NCBI RefSeq assembly: GCF_000427805.1
Contig: NZ_KE386585.1
Span: forward strand, 1-64,000
Origin: Budvicia aquatica DSM 5075 = ATCC 35567
GTDB taxonomy: Bacteria; Pseudomonadota; Gammaproteobacteria; Enterobacterales; Enterobacteriaceae
Direction: 5' to 3'
DNA: 64,000 bases
The notes under the pieces are model-generated. The model made no database searches, was not told the origin of the DNA, and worked only from the letters and a program-made list of their open reading frames with translations. The position numbers and the translations under genes were made by a program. Of this stretch, positions 27,230-37,788 are shown in pieces (within the stretch, counting starts at the first letter, position 1; every line of letters begins with the position of its first letter).

Positions 27230-28447
27230 TTACTTCTGGTATTTACGCATCACTAAGGTTGCGTTTGTGCCACCAAAACCAAAGCTGTTTGACATAACGG
27301 TGGTTAATTCACGTTTAGTCGGCTCAGTCACGATATTCATACCCGCCGCTTTTTCATCTAAATTATCGATGTTGATGCTAGGGGCGATAAAGCCATGCTC
27401 AACCATCAATAATGAATAAATCGCTTCGTGTACGCCGGCGGCACCCAATGCATGACCGGTCATCGCTTTAGTCGAAGAAATTGCCGGTGTGTTATCGCCG
27501 AAGACTTCGCGAATAGCACCCAGTTCTTTGACATCACCTACCGGAGTAGATGTACCGTGTACGTTCAGGTAGTCAATCGGAGTATCAACACCGTCCATTG
27601 CCATCTGCATACAGCGTACTGCGCCTTCACCTGACGGAGCAACCATATCTGCACCATCGGAAGTTGCGCCGTAGCCAACGATTTCAGCATAGATATGTGC
27701 GCCACGCGCTAATGCATGTTCCAGCTCTTCCACAACAACGATACCGCCACCGCCGGAGATAACAAAACCATCACGGGCAGAGTCATAAGTACGGGACGCT
27801 TTTTCTGGCGTGTCGTTATATTGAGTTGAAAGTGCACCCATGGCATCAAATTCACAAGACAGTTCCCAGCATAGCTCTTCGCCACCGCCGGCAAAAACAA
27901 CATCTTGTTTACCCAGTTGAATCAGTTCAACCGCATGGCCGATACAGTGTGCGGAAGTAGCACAGGCCGAACTAATTGAATAGTTCACGCCTTTAATTTT
28001 AAACGGAGTCGCCAGGCAGGCTGATACGCCAGATGCCATAGCTTTAGTGACCATATATGGACCTACTGCACGTACACCACGTGGTGAACGCATGGCGTCA
28101 GCACCTACAACTTGGCTACGCGGAGAACCGCCGCCAGAACCGACGACCAGCCCGCTACGAATATTAGATACCTGTTCGTCAGTTAAGCCGGAATCTGCAA
28201 TCGCTTCTTGCATAGAAAGGTAAGCATAGATTGATGCATCGCTCATGAAACGAACAATTTTGCGATCGATCAATCCATCTGTATCCAGTTTGATATTTCC
28301 CCAGACATGGCTACGCATGCCTGCTTCTTGCAGTTCCGAGGAATGGGTAATGCCGGAACGCCCGATCTGTAAAGATTCTAAGACTTCCTGCTTATTGTTA
28401 CCGATACTCGAAATAACACCTAGACCGGTGATGACTGCACGTTTCAT
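27230..28447 (-). CDS. fabB: Beta-ketoacyl-ACP synthase I
   Basis: 405-residue condensing enzyme of fatty acid synthesis, needed for elongating unsaturated acyl chains. The Cys-His-His catalytic set is in place: [21 protein letters not shown] and [10 protein letters not shown]. Length matches E. coli. Its upstream region carries adjacent FabR and FadR sites. It is divergent from mnmC, as in E. coli. Confidence 0.97.
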   Translation of the reverse strand: MKRAVITGLGVISSIGNNKQEVLESLQIGRSGITHSSELQEAGMRSHVWGNIKLDTDGLIDRKIVRFMSDASIYAYLSMQEAIADSGLTDEQVSNIRSGLVVGSGGGSPRSQVVGADAMRSPRGVRAVGPYMVTKAMASGVSACLATPFKIKGVNYSISSACATSAHCIGHAVELIQLGKQDVVFAGGGEELCWELSCEFDAMGALSTQYNDTPEKASRTYDSARDGFVISGGGGIVVVEELEHALARGAHIYAEIVGYGATSDGADMVAPSGEGAVRCMQMAMDGVDTPIDYLNVHGTSTPVGDVKELGAIREVFGDNTPAISSTKAMTGHALGAAGVHEAIYSLLMVEHGFIAPSINIDNLDEKAAGMNIVTEPTKRELTTVMSNSFGFGGTNATLVMRKYQK

Positions 28448-28499
28448 TTAATACCTCTTTCTACATTTTATTGCTTGGCGGGATTTCGCTTACAGATTA

Positions 28500-28517
28500 G
28501 CTTACACTTGTAAGCTG
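28500..28517. promoter_or_regulatory. FabR operator of fabB
   Basis: AGCTTACACTTGTAAGCT is a perfect 18-bp palindrome matching the FabR site found before fabA and fabB in enterobacteria. It lies about 52 bp upstream of the fabB start codon and immediately beside the FadR site. FabR represses fabB when unsaturated acyl chains are abundant. Confidence 0.85.
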
Positions 28518-28518
28518 A

Positions 28519-28535
28519 ACAAGTCCGATCAGCAA
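28519..28535 (-). promoter_or_regulatory. FadR activator site of fabB
   Basis: On the minus strand TGCTGATCGGACTTGTT fits the FadR consensus (AnCTGGTCnGACnnGTT) at most positions. Its place just upstream of the FabR palindrome is the E. coli arrangement in which FadR activates fabB. Confidence 0.85.
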
Positions 28536-28621
28536 AATATATTGCAACAAGAGATGTTAATTGCCACATCAGGCTTCCACCTTTAATATTACGTCAGCAC
28601 CTGAACAGTCGGTCTTTTATC

Positions 28622-30649
28622 GTGAATGACACACACATTGAAAATGCCTTACTCGACTGGAACGAACAGGGTACACCTGTTTCCCGAGAGTTTGATGATG
28701 TTTACTTCTCTAACCAAAATGGGCTGGAAGAAACCCGTTATGTGTTCCTGAATGGTAATCAAATACCCGCCAGATTTGTTTGTCACCAACGGGATAACTT
28801 TACAATCGCCGAGACCGGATTTGGCACCGGCTTAAACTTTTTGACGCTATGGCATGCCTTTCGCCAGTTCAGACAGCAGTATCCTCAGGCTAAGTTACAA
28901 CGGCTGCACTTTATCAGCTTTGAAAAATTCCCGTTAAAGCGTGAAGACCTGAGCAACGTGCATCACTCGTGGCCAGAATTTCAACAACTCAGTGCCCAGT
29001 TGCAGCAACAGTGGCCGTTAGCCCTACCCGGTTGCCAACGCCTCCTGCTGGATAATGAAACGGTGACGTTGGATTTATGGTTCGGTGATGTCAATCTGTT
29101 ATTACCCGCCCTTGATTCAACCATCAATCGTAAAGTTGATGCCTGGTTTCTGGACGGATTTGCACCGTCAAAAAATCCGGATATGTGGACCCCGTTATTG
29201 TTCCGACATATGGCAAAGCTGGCCGCTGTAAACGGCACTTTTGCAACCTTTACCGCCGCCGGTTTTGTGCGTCGCGGGTTACAGGAGGCTGGTTTTGAAG
29301 TATCAAAAATAAAAGGATTTGGTCATAAGCGAAATATGTTAACCGGCATATTACCTGCAGAGAGTGCCGAACCGGAGCCCTCTGCCTCGCCGTGGTTTGC
29401 AAGGCCAGCCGCCAAAGACCTTTCTGATATTGCGATTATTGGCGGCGGTATTTCATCAGCCATGCTTGCCCTTTCTTTGCTGCGCCGGGGCGCCAAAGTA
29501 ACGCTTTACTGTGCGGACTCATTACCGGCCCAGTCCGCATCGGGCAACGCTCAGGGCGTGCTCTATCCCTTGTTAAGTGCGGAAGAGCCGCTGCTAAGCC
29601 AGTTTTTCATGCAAGCATTTACCTTTGCCCGCAGAACCTATGACAGCTTATTAGACCATCACATCACCTTTGATCATCAATGGTGCGGCGTCAGTCAGTT
29701 GGGTTATAACGCTAAAAACAGTCATAAAAACGCCGAAATAGTGACATTAGTGAACAACCCTAAAATTGTTCACCATCAGTCACAGCAACGGCTGGAACAG
29801 GCCTGTGGCTTACCTACCGGGTGCGAAGGAATTCACTACCCGATGGGCGGTTGGTTGTCGCCAAGCCAGTTAACCGAGAAGGTGATTAAGCAGGCTCAAT
29901 CACAAGGCTTAGTGATTCATTATCAACACCAGCTCACTCAGTTGACACCAACGACATCCGGCTGGCAGCTCGATTTTGAGCAGGGTCATTCAGCTTTTCA
30001 CCCGACGGTGGTGCTGGCTAACGGGCATAATGCTATTGATTTTTTACAGACCGAAAAACTGCCGTTATCACCGGTACGAGGGCAAGTCACACAGGTTCCC
30101 GCCTCATCCTTATCTACCCGGTTAAAACAGGTTATTTGCTATGACGGCTACATCACCCCTGCGGATAGTCAGCAACAGTTTCACTGTCTGGGTGCCAGCT
30201 ATTGTCGGGAAGAGAGAGATACTGAATATAAACAGGCCGAGCAGCAAGATAACCTGAATCGGTTGATAAATTGCCTGCCGAACACCCCTTGGCCCAAAGA
30301 GCTCGATATCAGCGGCAAACTTGCCAGAGTCAGCGTACGCAGTAGCATCAGAGATCACTTTCCGATGATTGGGGCAGTACCTGATTACCCTCATCTACTA
30401 GAGGTTTATCACGGGTTAGACGCTAAAATCAGAAATCAGCAGCCGTTAGGCAATGCCCCGATTTGGCCTGAACTCTATATTATAGCAGGCTTAGGGTCTC
30501 GCGGCCTGTGCACCGCACCACTGCTGGCTGAAACGCTGGCCGGTCAGATATTCGATGAGCCTCTGCCGCTATCGGCGGATATTCTGGCGGCATTAAGTCC
30601 GAACAGGATTTGGATCAGAAGATTACTACGCGGAAGGCCGGTGAATTAA
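28622..30649 (+). CDS. mnmC: Bifunctional tRNA modification enzyme MnmC
   Basis: 675-residue enzyme that completes the 5-methylaminomethyl group at tRNA wobble uridine 34. The N-terminal methyltransferase half has AETGFGTGLNFLTLW (residues about 62-76) and WFLDGFAPSKNPDMW. The C-terminal FAD-dependent half starts near residue 272 with the dinucleotide motif IIGGGISSAMLALSLLRRGAKVTLY. The start is GTG, supported by alignment of the N-terminus with E. coli MnmC. It is divergent from fabB. Confidence 0.96.
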   Translation: MNDTHIENALLDWNEQGTPVSREFDDVYFSNQNGLEETRYVFLNGNQIPARFVCHQRDNFTIAETGFGTGLNFLTLWHAFRQFRQQYPQAKLQRLHFISFEKFPLKREDLSNVHHSWPEFQQLSAQLQQQWPLALPGCQRLLLDNETVTLDLWFGDVNLLLPALDSTINRKVDAWFLDGFAPSKNPDMWTPLLFRHMAKLAAVNGTFATFTAAGFVRRGLQEAGFEVSKIKGFGHKRNMLTGILPAESAEPEPSASPWFARPAAKDLSDIAIIGGGISSAMLALSLLRRGAKVTLYCADSLPAQSASGNAQGVLYPLLSAEEPLLSQFFMQAFTFARRTYDSLLDHHITFDHQWCGVSQLGYNAKNSHKNAEIVTLVNNPKIVHHQSQQRLEQACGLPTGCEGIHYPMGGWLSPSQLTEKVIKQAQSQGLVIHYQHQLTQLTPTTSGWQLDFEQGHSAFHPTVVLANGHNAIDFLQTEKLPLSPVRGQVTQVPASSLSTRLKQVICYDGYITPADSQQQFHCLGASYCREERDTEYKQAEQQDNLNRLINCLPNTPWPKELDISGKLARVSVRSSIRDHFPMIGAVPDYPHLLEVYHGLDAKIRNQQPLGNAPIWPELYIIAGLGSRGLCTAPLLAETLAGQIFDEPLPLSADILAALSPNRIWIRRLLRGRPVN

Positions 30650-30658
30650 TGGCGTGGC

Positions 30659-30701
30659 TTGGTTATCGTCAGCCAGTATTTTACCGAATGACGATAACCA
30701 A
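30659..30701. repeat. Long inverted repeat between convergent mnmC and yfcL
   Basis: A 13-bp perfect stem (TTGGTTATCGTCA/TGACGATAACCAA) with a 17-base loop begins 10 bp after the mnmC stop. There is no T tract. It probably ends or protects the converging transcripts. Confidence 0.5.
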
Positions 30702-30735
30702 TGGACAGAAACTGAAGCGAATAATTCAAAAAAGG

Positions 30736-31008
30736 CTACTGAACCTGCTGATGTAACTTATTCCATAGCCCGAAGACTAAAACCTGATCCGGAGGAGAGA
30801 GCTCACCGGCTTTTATCGCCTTATCAAGGCTGGCTTCAATCAGTTGAGCATAAGATGCCAAATCTTGACTGCCCTGCTCTTCAGCCTGAGCAGCCGCTAA
30901 AGTGATATGACCGCGTAAATACCCACCGGCAAACAGTTCATCATCATTGGCGTGTTCAACATTATTATCAATTAACGCCAAAATGCGGCTTTCATATTCT
31001 GCGATCAT
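30736..31008 (-). CDS. yfcL: YfcL family protein
   Basis: 90-residue cytosolic protein, strongly similar to E. coli YfcL (MIAEYESRILALIDNNVEHANDDELFAGGYLRGHITLA). Function is not established. It is predicted to be mostly helical. It lies downstream of epmC in a minus-strand cluster with yfcA, mepA, aroC and prmB, in E. coli order. Confidence 0.92.
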   Translation of the reverse strand: MIAEYESRILALIDNNVEHANDDELFAGGYLRGHITLAAAQAEEQGSQDLASYAQLIEASLDKAIKAGELSPPDQVLVFGLWNKLHQQVQ

Positions 31009-31073
31009 TCACAATCCTCAATCAGGTCGGCTTTAAAGGGGTATTAACGGTCAATAACAGTATCGGTAAACAG

Positions 31074-31622
31074 TTATTCCGGATACTCCGAATAAGGGAA
31101 ATCTTCAATGCTCAATGGCTTTGTCTTATAAAAATCCTGTAGTGCCTGAATAAACCGGGCCGGGCGTTCAGGTAAGCCGTTAGTTAAATAATCAGCCACC
31201 TGCGCATGAACCTTACGCTGGAAAGCAACGCGATCTAACTCTAAATCACCGTTCAGATTATCGCAGCTCACATTAAATGGAAAACCTGAAGCCACGCTGA
31301 ACAGCCAGTCAAATGCCTGAGGTTTAATTTCAACCACTTCAAATTCAGCCTGCTTTTCTGCGCTACGTCCGTCAGGGCAATACCAATAGCCGAAATCAAC
31401 TAACTTACGGCGTTCAGCACCGGCAATACACCAATGAGAAATCTCATGGAACGCGCTGGCATAGTAACCATGGGCAAAAATAATACGGTTATACGGGGTC
31501 GTTTCATCGGCGGGTAAATAAATGGGCTCATCACCGTCGTTAACAAGTTTAGTCTGATACTCAGCACCAAAAGTGTGCTCAAACAGATCGATAAGGTCCT
31601 GTGGATTATGTTGTCTGGTCAA
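31074..31622 (-). CDS. epmC: Elongation factor P hydroxylase EpmC
   Basis: 182 residues, collinear with E. coli EpmC (YfcM), which hydroxylates the beta-lysyl-lysine of elongation factor P. The metal-binding motif HEISHWC (residues about 60-66) is intact, along with GYWYCPDGR and PFNVSCDNL. It lies between yfcA and yfcL. Confidence 0.95.
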   Translation of the reverse strand: MTRQHNPQDLIDLFEHTFGAEYQTKLVNDGDEPIYLPADETTPYNRIIFAHGYYASAFHEISHWCIAGAERRKLVDFGYWYCPDGRSAEKQAEFEVVEIKPQAFDWLFSVASGFPFNVSCDNLNGDLELDRVAFQRKVHAQVADYLTNGLPERPARFIQALQDFYKTKPLSIEDFPYSEYPE

Positions 31623-31652
31623 TTAAATTAACTCTGATTTTATAAACATGGA

Positions 31653-32453
31653 TTAAAAGAAGCCTGAAAACCACTGGTGAATTTGGTCACCGTGATTATC
31701 ATAAATTAATTTGCTGCTCATGACGAATGACACCGTAATCAGCATAGGTCGAATCAGTTTCTGTCCGCGGGTTAATACCATCTTAGCCCCCGTTCTGGCA
31801 CCGATAACCTGCCCGCATAACATCACCAGCCCGATACTCCAGATAACTTTACCGCCAAGAATAAAAAATAGCAGGGAAGCAAAGTTAGAAGTGAAGTTAA
31901 GCACTTTGGCATGCGCCGTTGATTTGGTCAGGTTAAAGCCACACAGCGTCACGTAAGCTAACGCAAAGAATGAGCCGGCACCGGGCCCAAAGAATCCGTC
32001 ATAAAAGCCAATGCCCATTCCGGCTATTAGCGCAAAAGGCCATGCGGATAAACGCTTTTGCCTTTCTACTTCACCAATTTTAGGGCTGAACAAAAAGTAC
32101 AAGCCAATGGCAATCACCAGTACCGGCAGTACCGAACGTAGTAACTCCGCCTCTAAGCGCTGAATAAGAATGGCGCCAATCATCGCACCAATAAAAGTAC
32201 AGAGAATAGTCCAGCGCTGATCTTTTAAATCAACGGCTTTCTGGCGGATAAAATACAGGCTGGCGGAAAACGATCCGCCCACCGATTGGAGCTTGTTGGT
32301 TGCTAAAGCCTGAGCAGGAGGCAGGCCCACGGCTAACAGCGCCGGCAGGCCAATTAACCCGCCGCCGCCGGCAATGGAATCGATAAAACCGGCCAGCATT
32401 GCGACAAAAAACAAGATGACATAGATCTCAACGCCGATCGGAAACCATTCCAT
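31653..32453 (-). CDS. yfcA: TauE/SafE-family membrane protein YfcA
   Basis: 266-residue inner-membrane protein of the TauE/SafE (TSUP) family with about eight helices and the two repeated halves typical of the group (GFIDSIAGGGGLIGLPALL and GIGFYDGFFGPGAGSFFALAY). Members carry sulfur-containing or organic anions; the substrate of YfcA is unknown. It ends just before epmC and starts four bases after the mepA stop. Confidence 0.93.
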   Translation of the reverse strand: MEWFPIGVEIYVILFFVAMLAGFIDSIAGGGGLIGLPALLAVGLPPAQALATNKLQSVGGSFSASLYFIRQKAVDLKDQRWTILCTFIGAMIGAILIQRLEAELLRSVLPVLVIAIGLYFLFSPKIGEVERQKRLSAWPFALIAGMGIGFYDGFFGPGAGSFFALAYVTLCGFNLTKSTAHAKVLNFTSNFASLLFFILGGKVIWSIGLVMLCGQVIGARTGAKMVLTRGQKLIRPMLITVSFVMSSKLIYDNHGDQIHQWFSGFF

Positions 32454-32456
32454 GAA

Positions 32457-33287
32457 TTATTTAGCCTTAAAATGATTGGCTAATAAAGCCTTACAAGACG
32501 CCGGCGGTTCAGGTATCACAGGATCTTTTGGCTTAGCATTAGGTAACTTTTTCGGTGCTTCCAGCCAACTGGCCAGTTCGGCACCACAGCCGTCACCGGC
32601 CGGGATAGCAGCCTGTTCTTCACACTCCAGGCTGGATGCCGGGCAACGTAGACGCACGTGCATATGAGCACGGTGTCCGAACCAAGGACGAACCTTACGT
32701 AGCCAAGTGCGGTCAGTGCCTGCGGTATCACAAAGCTTTTGTTTAATCGCCGGGTGAACAAAGATCCGGGTCACTTCACTGTCCTGAGCGGCCAGCTTAA
32801 TCAATTGCCCTACCTGCGGCTGCCAGATACTTTCTACTACCGCCTTCCCGTTACCGGCGACCAAATCGATAGCTCTTGGGTTCTTCAACTGGGTTGCACT
32901 CCAGCGTGAACTGGGTAGCTGTAACCAGATATCAACATCAAGACCGCTCTGATGGCTGGCATGGCCGGTAGCAAATCGCCCGCCGGCAGGCATGCCCATA
33001 TCACCAATCATCACCGTGCCTAAGCCGTTAGAACTGGTTTGGGTCGTCAAGCGTTTGATAAAAGCCAGCAGATCCGGGTGACCAAAATAGCGAAGCTGCT
33101 GAGAACGCATCACCTGATAACCATCGCGCTCAAGCGGCAATGCCTGAGCACCAATGATACAGCCGTTAGAAAACCCGCCAATCGACTGGGCGGTACCGGC
33201 AACCGGTTCTTTAACCTGCTGCCACGGCGTTGCCGCTGTTGCTGACGCAGACATCATAAAAGCGGCAGCAAGAAGCCAATGTTTCAT
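32457..33287 (-). CDS. mepA: Penicillin-insensitive murein endopeptidase MepA
   Basis: 276-residue periplasmic LAS-type zinc peptidase that cuts D-Ala-meso-DAP cross-links. A signal peptide (ends near ATA) precedes the catalytic part. Zinc ligands are visible in [14 protein letters not shown] (His-x6-Asp) and [12 protein letters not shown]. Several Cys residues for disulfides are kept. It is part of the yfcA-mepA-aroC-prmB block. Confidence 0.95.
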   Translation of the reverse strand: MKHWLLAAAFMMSASATAATPWQQVKEPVAGTAQSIGGFSNGCIIGAQALPLERDGYQVMRSQQLRYFGHPDLLAFIKRLTTQTSSNGLGTVMIGDMGMPAGGRFATGHASHQSGLDVDIWLQLPSSRWSATQLKNPRAIDLVAGNGKAVVESIWQPQVGQLIKLAAQDSEVTRIFVHPAIKQKLCDTAGTDRTWLRKVRPWFGHRAHMHVRLRCPASSLECEEQAAIPAGDGCGAELASWLEAPKKLPNAKPKDPVIPEPPASCKALLANHFKAK

Positions 33288-33302
33288 TTAAAAATATCCT
33301 TA

Positions 33303-34388
33303 TTACCAGCGTGGAACGTCTGATTTTACGTCATAGCACTGGGCACGATGACGTAATAAATGGTCCATCAAAACAATCGCCATCATTGCTTCAGCAATGG
33401 GAACCGCACGAATACCAACGCAAGGGTCATGGCGCCCTTTGGTAATCATATCGACCTCTTCGCCTTGCTTCGTAATGGTACGGCCGGGAATCGTGATGCT
33501 CGACGTCGGCTTAAGCGCAATATTGGCAATAATAGGCTGCCCGCTGCTGATCCCCCCCAGAATGCCGCCGGCATGATTACTCTGGAAGCCGTCTTGGCGG
33601 ATCTCATCACGATTTTCGCTACCGCGCTTATTGACCACGCCAAAACCATCGCCAATCTCAACGCCTTTTACCGCATTGATACTCATCAGAGCGTGGGCTA
33701 AATCTGCATCAAGGCGGTCAAAAACTGGCTCACCTAATCCGACAGGAACAGCATCAGCCACTACAGTGACTTTAGCTCCCACTGAATCACCGGCTTTTCT
33801 CAATTCACGCATTAATTCATCGAGCTGTTCCAAACGATCAACATCCGGGCAGAAGAAAGGGTTTTGTTCAACTTGCTCCCAGTCTTTAAGCTCGCAGCTA
33901 ATATCGCCCATTTGGGACATATAACCACGAATCTGAATGCCAAACTGCAGATGTAGATATTTTTTAGCAATCGCCCCTGCCGCGACGCGCATCGCCGTTT
34001 CACGGGCTGAAGAGCGACCACCGCCGCGATAATCGCGCAGGCCGTATTTTTGCTCATAGGTATAGTCAGCATGACCCGGGCGAAACAGATCTTTGATTTC
34101 ACCGTAGTCCTGAGAACGCTGGTCAGTATTTTCAATCAATAAACCAATGCTGGTACCGGTTGTCACCCCGTCAAAAACGCCCGATAAAATACGTACGCTG
34201 TCGGGCTCCCGGCGCTGGGTAGTATAGCGAGAGGTTCCCGGGCGGCGGCGATCTAAATCATGCTGTAGATCCGCTTCACTCAGAGGAATACCCGGAGGAA
34301 CGCCGTCAACGATACATCCAAGAGCAACCCCGTGAGATTCACCAAAGGTGGTTACACGAAATAATTGTCCAATACTGTTCCCTGCCAT
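33303..34388 (-). CDS. aroC: Chorismate synthase
   Basis: 361-residue enzyme making chorismate from EPSP, the last step of the shikimate pathway, with FMNH2 as cofactor. Motifs [26 protein letters not shown] and [21 protein letters not shown] are typical. The ATG at 34388 has AAGGAG five bases upstream; a GTG directly before it is too close to that site. It lies between prmB and mepA. Confidence 0.97.
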   Translation of the reverse strand: MAGNSIGQLFRVTTFGESHGVALGCIVDGVPPGIPLSEADLQHDLDRRRPGTSRYTTQRREPDSVRILSGVFDGVTTGTSIGLLIENTDQRSQDYGEIKDLFRPGHADYTYEQKYGLRDYRGGGRSSARETAMRVAAGAIAKKYLHLQFGIQIRGYMSQMGDISCELKDWEQVEQNPFFCPDVDRLEQLDELMRELRKAGDSVGAKVTVVADAVPVGLGEPVFDRLDADLAHALMSINAVKGVEIGDGFGVVNKRGSENRDEIRQDGFQSNHAGGILGGISSGQPIIANIALKPTSSITIPGRTITKQGEEVDMITKGRHDPCVGIRAVPIAEAMMAIVLMDHLLRHRAQCYDVKSDVPRW

Positions 34389-34479
34389 CACAGCTCCTTA
34401 GCCGTTATTCATACAGAAATGAGCATTCAAAGAGCCCGGTAAAAGTGCCTGTTGCAACAAACTGGCTGCCACAGAAAGA

Positions 34480-35412
34480 TTAATCACGATAAATTCTGAA
34501 ATGCTCGCTGCAATCTAATAACTGCTGCCGCGTTAGCATAAATACCCCGTTGCCGCCGAATTCAAACTCAATCCAGGTAAACGGAATATCAGGATATTCA
34601 TCCATCAGATGCACCATGCTGTTACCCACTTCGCAAATCAGCACGCCGTCTTCGTTGAGGTAATCAGGCGCACAGGCCAGAATTCTGCGGGCCAGTTTAA
34701 GACCATCGCTACCTGCGGCTAGGCCAAGCTCAGGCTCGAAGCGGAACTCTTTTGGCAAATCGGACATATCTTCAGCGTCCACATAAGGTGGATTAGTGAC
34801 GATTAAGTCATATTTAACCGGTGGCATATCACGGAATAAATCAGAGCGAATCGGCGTAACCTGGTGCTCAAGACGATGGGCTTCAATGTTTTGCTCAGCA
34901 ACGGCTAATGCATCAATAGAAATATCGACGGCATCAACTTCGGCTTCTGGAAAAGCGTAAGCACAGGCGATGGCAATACAGCCGCTGCCGGTACACATAT
35001 CCAAAATAGCCTGAGGTTCCTGAGGCAATAATGCATCAAAACGGTTGTTGATCAGTTCACCAATCGGTGAGCGGGGAACAAGCACGCGCTCATCAACAAA
35101 AAATTCGTGACCGGCAAACCAGGCCTTGTTGGTCAGATAGGCAACCGGGAGGCGTTCATTAACCCGGCGGATAACCCGCTCAACGATGCGATGACGTTCA
35201 CTCACGGTCAAACGAGCGAGATACATTTCCGGCGGAATATCCAGCGGAAGAAATAAGGTGGGGAGCACTAACTGAACGGCTTCATCCCATGGATTATCGG
35301 TTCCATGACCGTAATAAATATTTTCCGCATTAAAACGGCTAACGGACCAGCGCAGCATATCCTGAATGGTATGCATATCATTCACAACTTCATCAACAGA
35401 AATCTTGTCCAA
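34480..35412 (-). CDS. prmB: Ribosomal protein uL3 glutamine methyltransferase PrmB
   Basis: 310-residue SAM-dependent N5-glutamine methyltransferase acting on ribosomal protein L3. It has motif I ([20 protein letters not shown]) and the catalytic NPPY ([15 protein letters not shown]). It aligns with E. coli PrmB throughout ([27 protein letters not shown]). It is divergent from smrB, and the gap between them holds a tandem repeat array. Confidence 0.96.
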   Translation of the reverse strand: MDKISVDEVVNDMHTIQDMLRWSVSRFNAENIYYGHGTDNPWDEAVQLVLPTLFLPLDIPPEMYLARLTVSERHRIVERVIRRVNERLPVAYLTNKAWFAGHEFFVDERVLVPRSPIGELINNRFDALLPQEPQAILDMCTGSGCIAIACAYAFPEAEVDAVDISIDALAVAEQNIEAHRLEHQVTPIRSDLFRDMPPVKYDLIVTNPPYVDAEDMSDLPKEFRFEPELGLAAGSDGLKLARRILACAPDYLNEDGVLICEVGNSMVHLMDEYPDIPFTWIEFEFGGNGVFMLTRQQLLDCSEHFRIYRD

Positions 35413-35570
35413 CTAACCCTCCGGGGGGGAATGCACCTTGGAAATAGCGATATAGTTTGCCATGAAGCGAGCGACAAATCAGCCTCAATCACCGGTTATT
35501 CTTATGTTATATTCACACAATCAATTGAAATGGCTCTGCCCGCTAACAGAACGTAGCTTATGCATCTACG

Positions 35571-36001
<431 letters not shown>

Positions 36002-36055
36002 GGGTTAACGTTACACTAACGCTATCTTTTACATTAATCACTTAGTTTTTATCCC

Positions 36056-36586
36056 GTGGCCAAAAAGAAATTTGCGTTAACTGACGATGATTTTACCCTG
36101 TTCAGAGAGTCTGTACGGGGAGCTAAACCTATTTTACAAGACAAGATTGTTCATCGTTCTAAGCCTAAAAAGTTCAACCAATCTCCTGAACGTTTGCTAC
36201 AAGAACAAATTGACGCCAGCTTTTATTTTTCTGATGAGTTTCAGCCACTGCTTAGTCATGATGGTCCGGTTCGTTATATCCGTTCCGGCGTAGATCCCTA
36301 TGAGCTAAAAAAATTAAGGCGTGGTGATTATTCACCGGAGCTGTTTCTCGACCTGCATGGTTTGACTCAGTTAGAAGCAAAACAGGAACTGGGCGCACTG
36401 ATTGCAGCCTGTCGGCGTGAGCATATTCATTGTGCCTGCGTGATGCATGGACACGGCAAACATATATTAAAGAAACAAACGCCGCTGTGGCTGGCCCAAC
36501 ATCCTGATATTATCGCCTTCCATCAGGCGCCTAAAGAATTTGGCGGTGATGCGTCTATTCTGGCGCTAATCGAGCTGGACGAGTAG
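36056..36586 (+). CDS. smrB: Ribosome rescue nuclease SmrB
   Basis: 176-residue protein with a C-terminal Smr domain ([42 protein letters not shown]). In E. coli SmrB cuts mRNA between collided ribosomes. Start is GTG, chosen by similarity to E. coli SmrB; no clear ribosome site was seen. It ends shorter than E. coli SmrB, which has a few more residues after the final acidic stretch. Confidence 0.94.
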   Translation: MAKKKFALTDDDFTLFRESVRGAKPILQDKIVHRSKPKKFNQSPERLLQEQIDASFYFSDEFQPLLSHDGPVRYIRSGVDPYELKKLRRGDYSPELFLDLHGLTQLEAKQELGALIAACRREHIHCACVMHGHGKHILKKQTPLWLAQHPDIIAFHQAPKEFGGDASILALIELDE

Positions 36587-36702
36587 TTCCAACCTGCTAT
36601 TTAATTTTGTATAATCCCGCCCGACAACGGCACGTTTTGCCTATTGTCCCTCTCTGTATTATCGCGGCTGCTGAACCACGATTTCACATTTGAGGCATAA
36701 AA

Positions 36703-36918
36703 ATGAACGACTCCCGTAGCAGAGCCTGGCGGCTCGCACAAAATAAACGTAATAAAAACAGAGGCAACGGCTCAGGAAAGCGTGAGTTTCCCAGAGAGAA
36801 AAACTGGAAAATGCTCTATATCCGTTCTGAGAAGCTGGCCCGCGCGGCTCAATTAGGTATTGATTACCCGCGAGTCACTAATGCGCAGATAGCCCTGAAG
36901 GCCATGGATGAAATTTAA
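36703..36918 (+). CDS. Small basic protein of unknown function
   Basis: 71 residues with a GAGG ribosome site seven bases before the ATG. The N-terminal third is very basic and asparagine-rich (RAWRLAQNKRNKNRGNGSGKR); the rest looks helical. It resembles small RNA- or DNA-binding proteins in composition, but no family was recognised. It is seven bases upstream of the phosphatase-like gene and probably shares its transcript. Neither gene occurs here in E. coli. Confidence 0.7.
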   Translation: MNDSRSRAWRLAQNKRNKNRGNGSGKREFPREKNWKMLYIRSEKLARAAQLGIDYPRVTNAQIALKAMDEI

Positions 36919-36925
36919 TTAGCCG

Positions 36926-37252
36926 ATGAACATTCTTTTTGTTTGCAGTCGTAACCAGTGGCGTAGCCCCACGGCAGAGCAGGTTTGGCGTAACTATCCC
37001 GGTTTATCGGTTAAATCGGCGGGAACCAGTCGTAACGCTAAAAAGCCAATCTCGATTGACCTGCTCCAATGGGCCGACGTGATATTTACCATGGAACAAA
37101 AACATAAGAATCGTATCGTGGCCGAATTTCATCGCGTGGTTGAACACAAAACGATTCATGTATTAGATATTCCTGATGACTATCAGTATATGGACCCTGA
37201 ATTAGTGGAACATATCAAAGACAGCGTGAGCCACCGGCTCGGTCTGGAATAG
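36926..37252 (+). CDS. Low-molecular-weight tyrosine phosphatase-like protein
   Basis: 108 residues. The N-terminus NILFVCSRNQWRSP carries the C-x5-R(S) phosphate-binding motif (Cys7, Arg13), though with unusual residues between compared with the common CxGNxCRS. An Asp-containing loop (DIPDDYQYMD) follows, as in the family. It is shorter than typical enzymes (about 150 residues), so activity is uncertain. It follows the small basic protein and ends before a bidirectional terminator shared with sixA. Confidence 0.75.
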   Translation: MNILFVCSRNQWRSPTAEQVWRNYPGLSVKSAGTSRNAKKPISIDLLQWADVIFTMEQKHKNRIVAEFHRVVEHKTIHVLDIPDDYQYMDPELVEHIKDSVSHRLGLE

Positions 37253-37257
37253 CCAAC

Positions 37258-37294
37258 AAAAAAGCGGACAATAAAATTATTGCCCGCTTTTTTT
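37258..37294. terminator. Bidirectional terminator between the phosphatase-like gene and sixA
   Basis: An AAAAAGCGG...CCGCTTTTT stem with one mismatch has A and T tracts on both sides. It lies between two convergent genes and can serve both. Confidence 0.88.
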
Positions 37295-37308
37295 ATCATT
37301 TCTTAATC

Positions 37309-37788
37309 TCAGCTAACTGAACCCGCGGTTTGCTGCCACTCAAGTTTCCCGCGCCCTTCACCCGTATCAATCGAAACACAGGCAACGGCCGATGTACTAA
37401 ACATCGGAGGGTAAACGCCCGGGCAGAGATCGGCAACCAGATAGCCCACTAACGGTAAATGCGAAACAATCAGAACGGAATCAACCCCGTCCTCAGCCAG
37501 CGCTATCAAATATTCAATAGTCTGTTCCGGATCGCCGCCGGGGGTCAGTTCAGATAAAACATCAATATCAGAGGTGGCAGGCAGTGGAAACTCAGCTTTA
37601 AACACGTCCAGCGTTTGCTGAGCCCGAATATAAGGACTCACCAAAACCCGATCGATACGCGAAACTTTAGTCCTTAACCAAACCGCCATCTGAGCCGTTT
37701 GTTCTCGGCCCCTATTGGTTAAATTACGCGCAGCATCGCTCTCAGCATGAAAACTGGCCTCGCCATGTCGCATAATCAGTACTTGCAT
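37309..37788 (-). CDS. sixA: Phosphohistidine phosphatase SixA
   Basis: 159-residue member of the histidine phosphatase branch. RHG with catalytic His8 (MQVLIMRHGEAS) and the second His in IVSHLPLVGYL are present. In E. coli it removes phosphate from histidine phosphotransfer proteins. In E. coli fadJ-fadI lie between sixA and yfcZ; here only 276 bp of repeats separate them. Confidence 0.95.
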   Translation of the reverse strand: MQVLIMRHGEASFHAESDAARNLTNRGREQTAQMAVWLRTKVSRIDRVLVSPYIRAQQTLDVFKAEFPLPATSDIDVLSELTPGGDPEQTIEYLIALAEDGVDSVLIVSHLPLVGYLVADLCPGVYPPMFSTSAVACVSIDTGEGRGKLEWQQTAGSVS

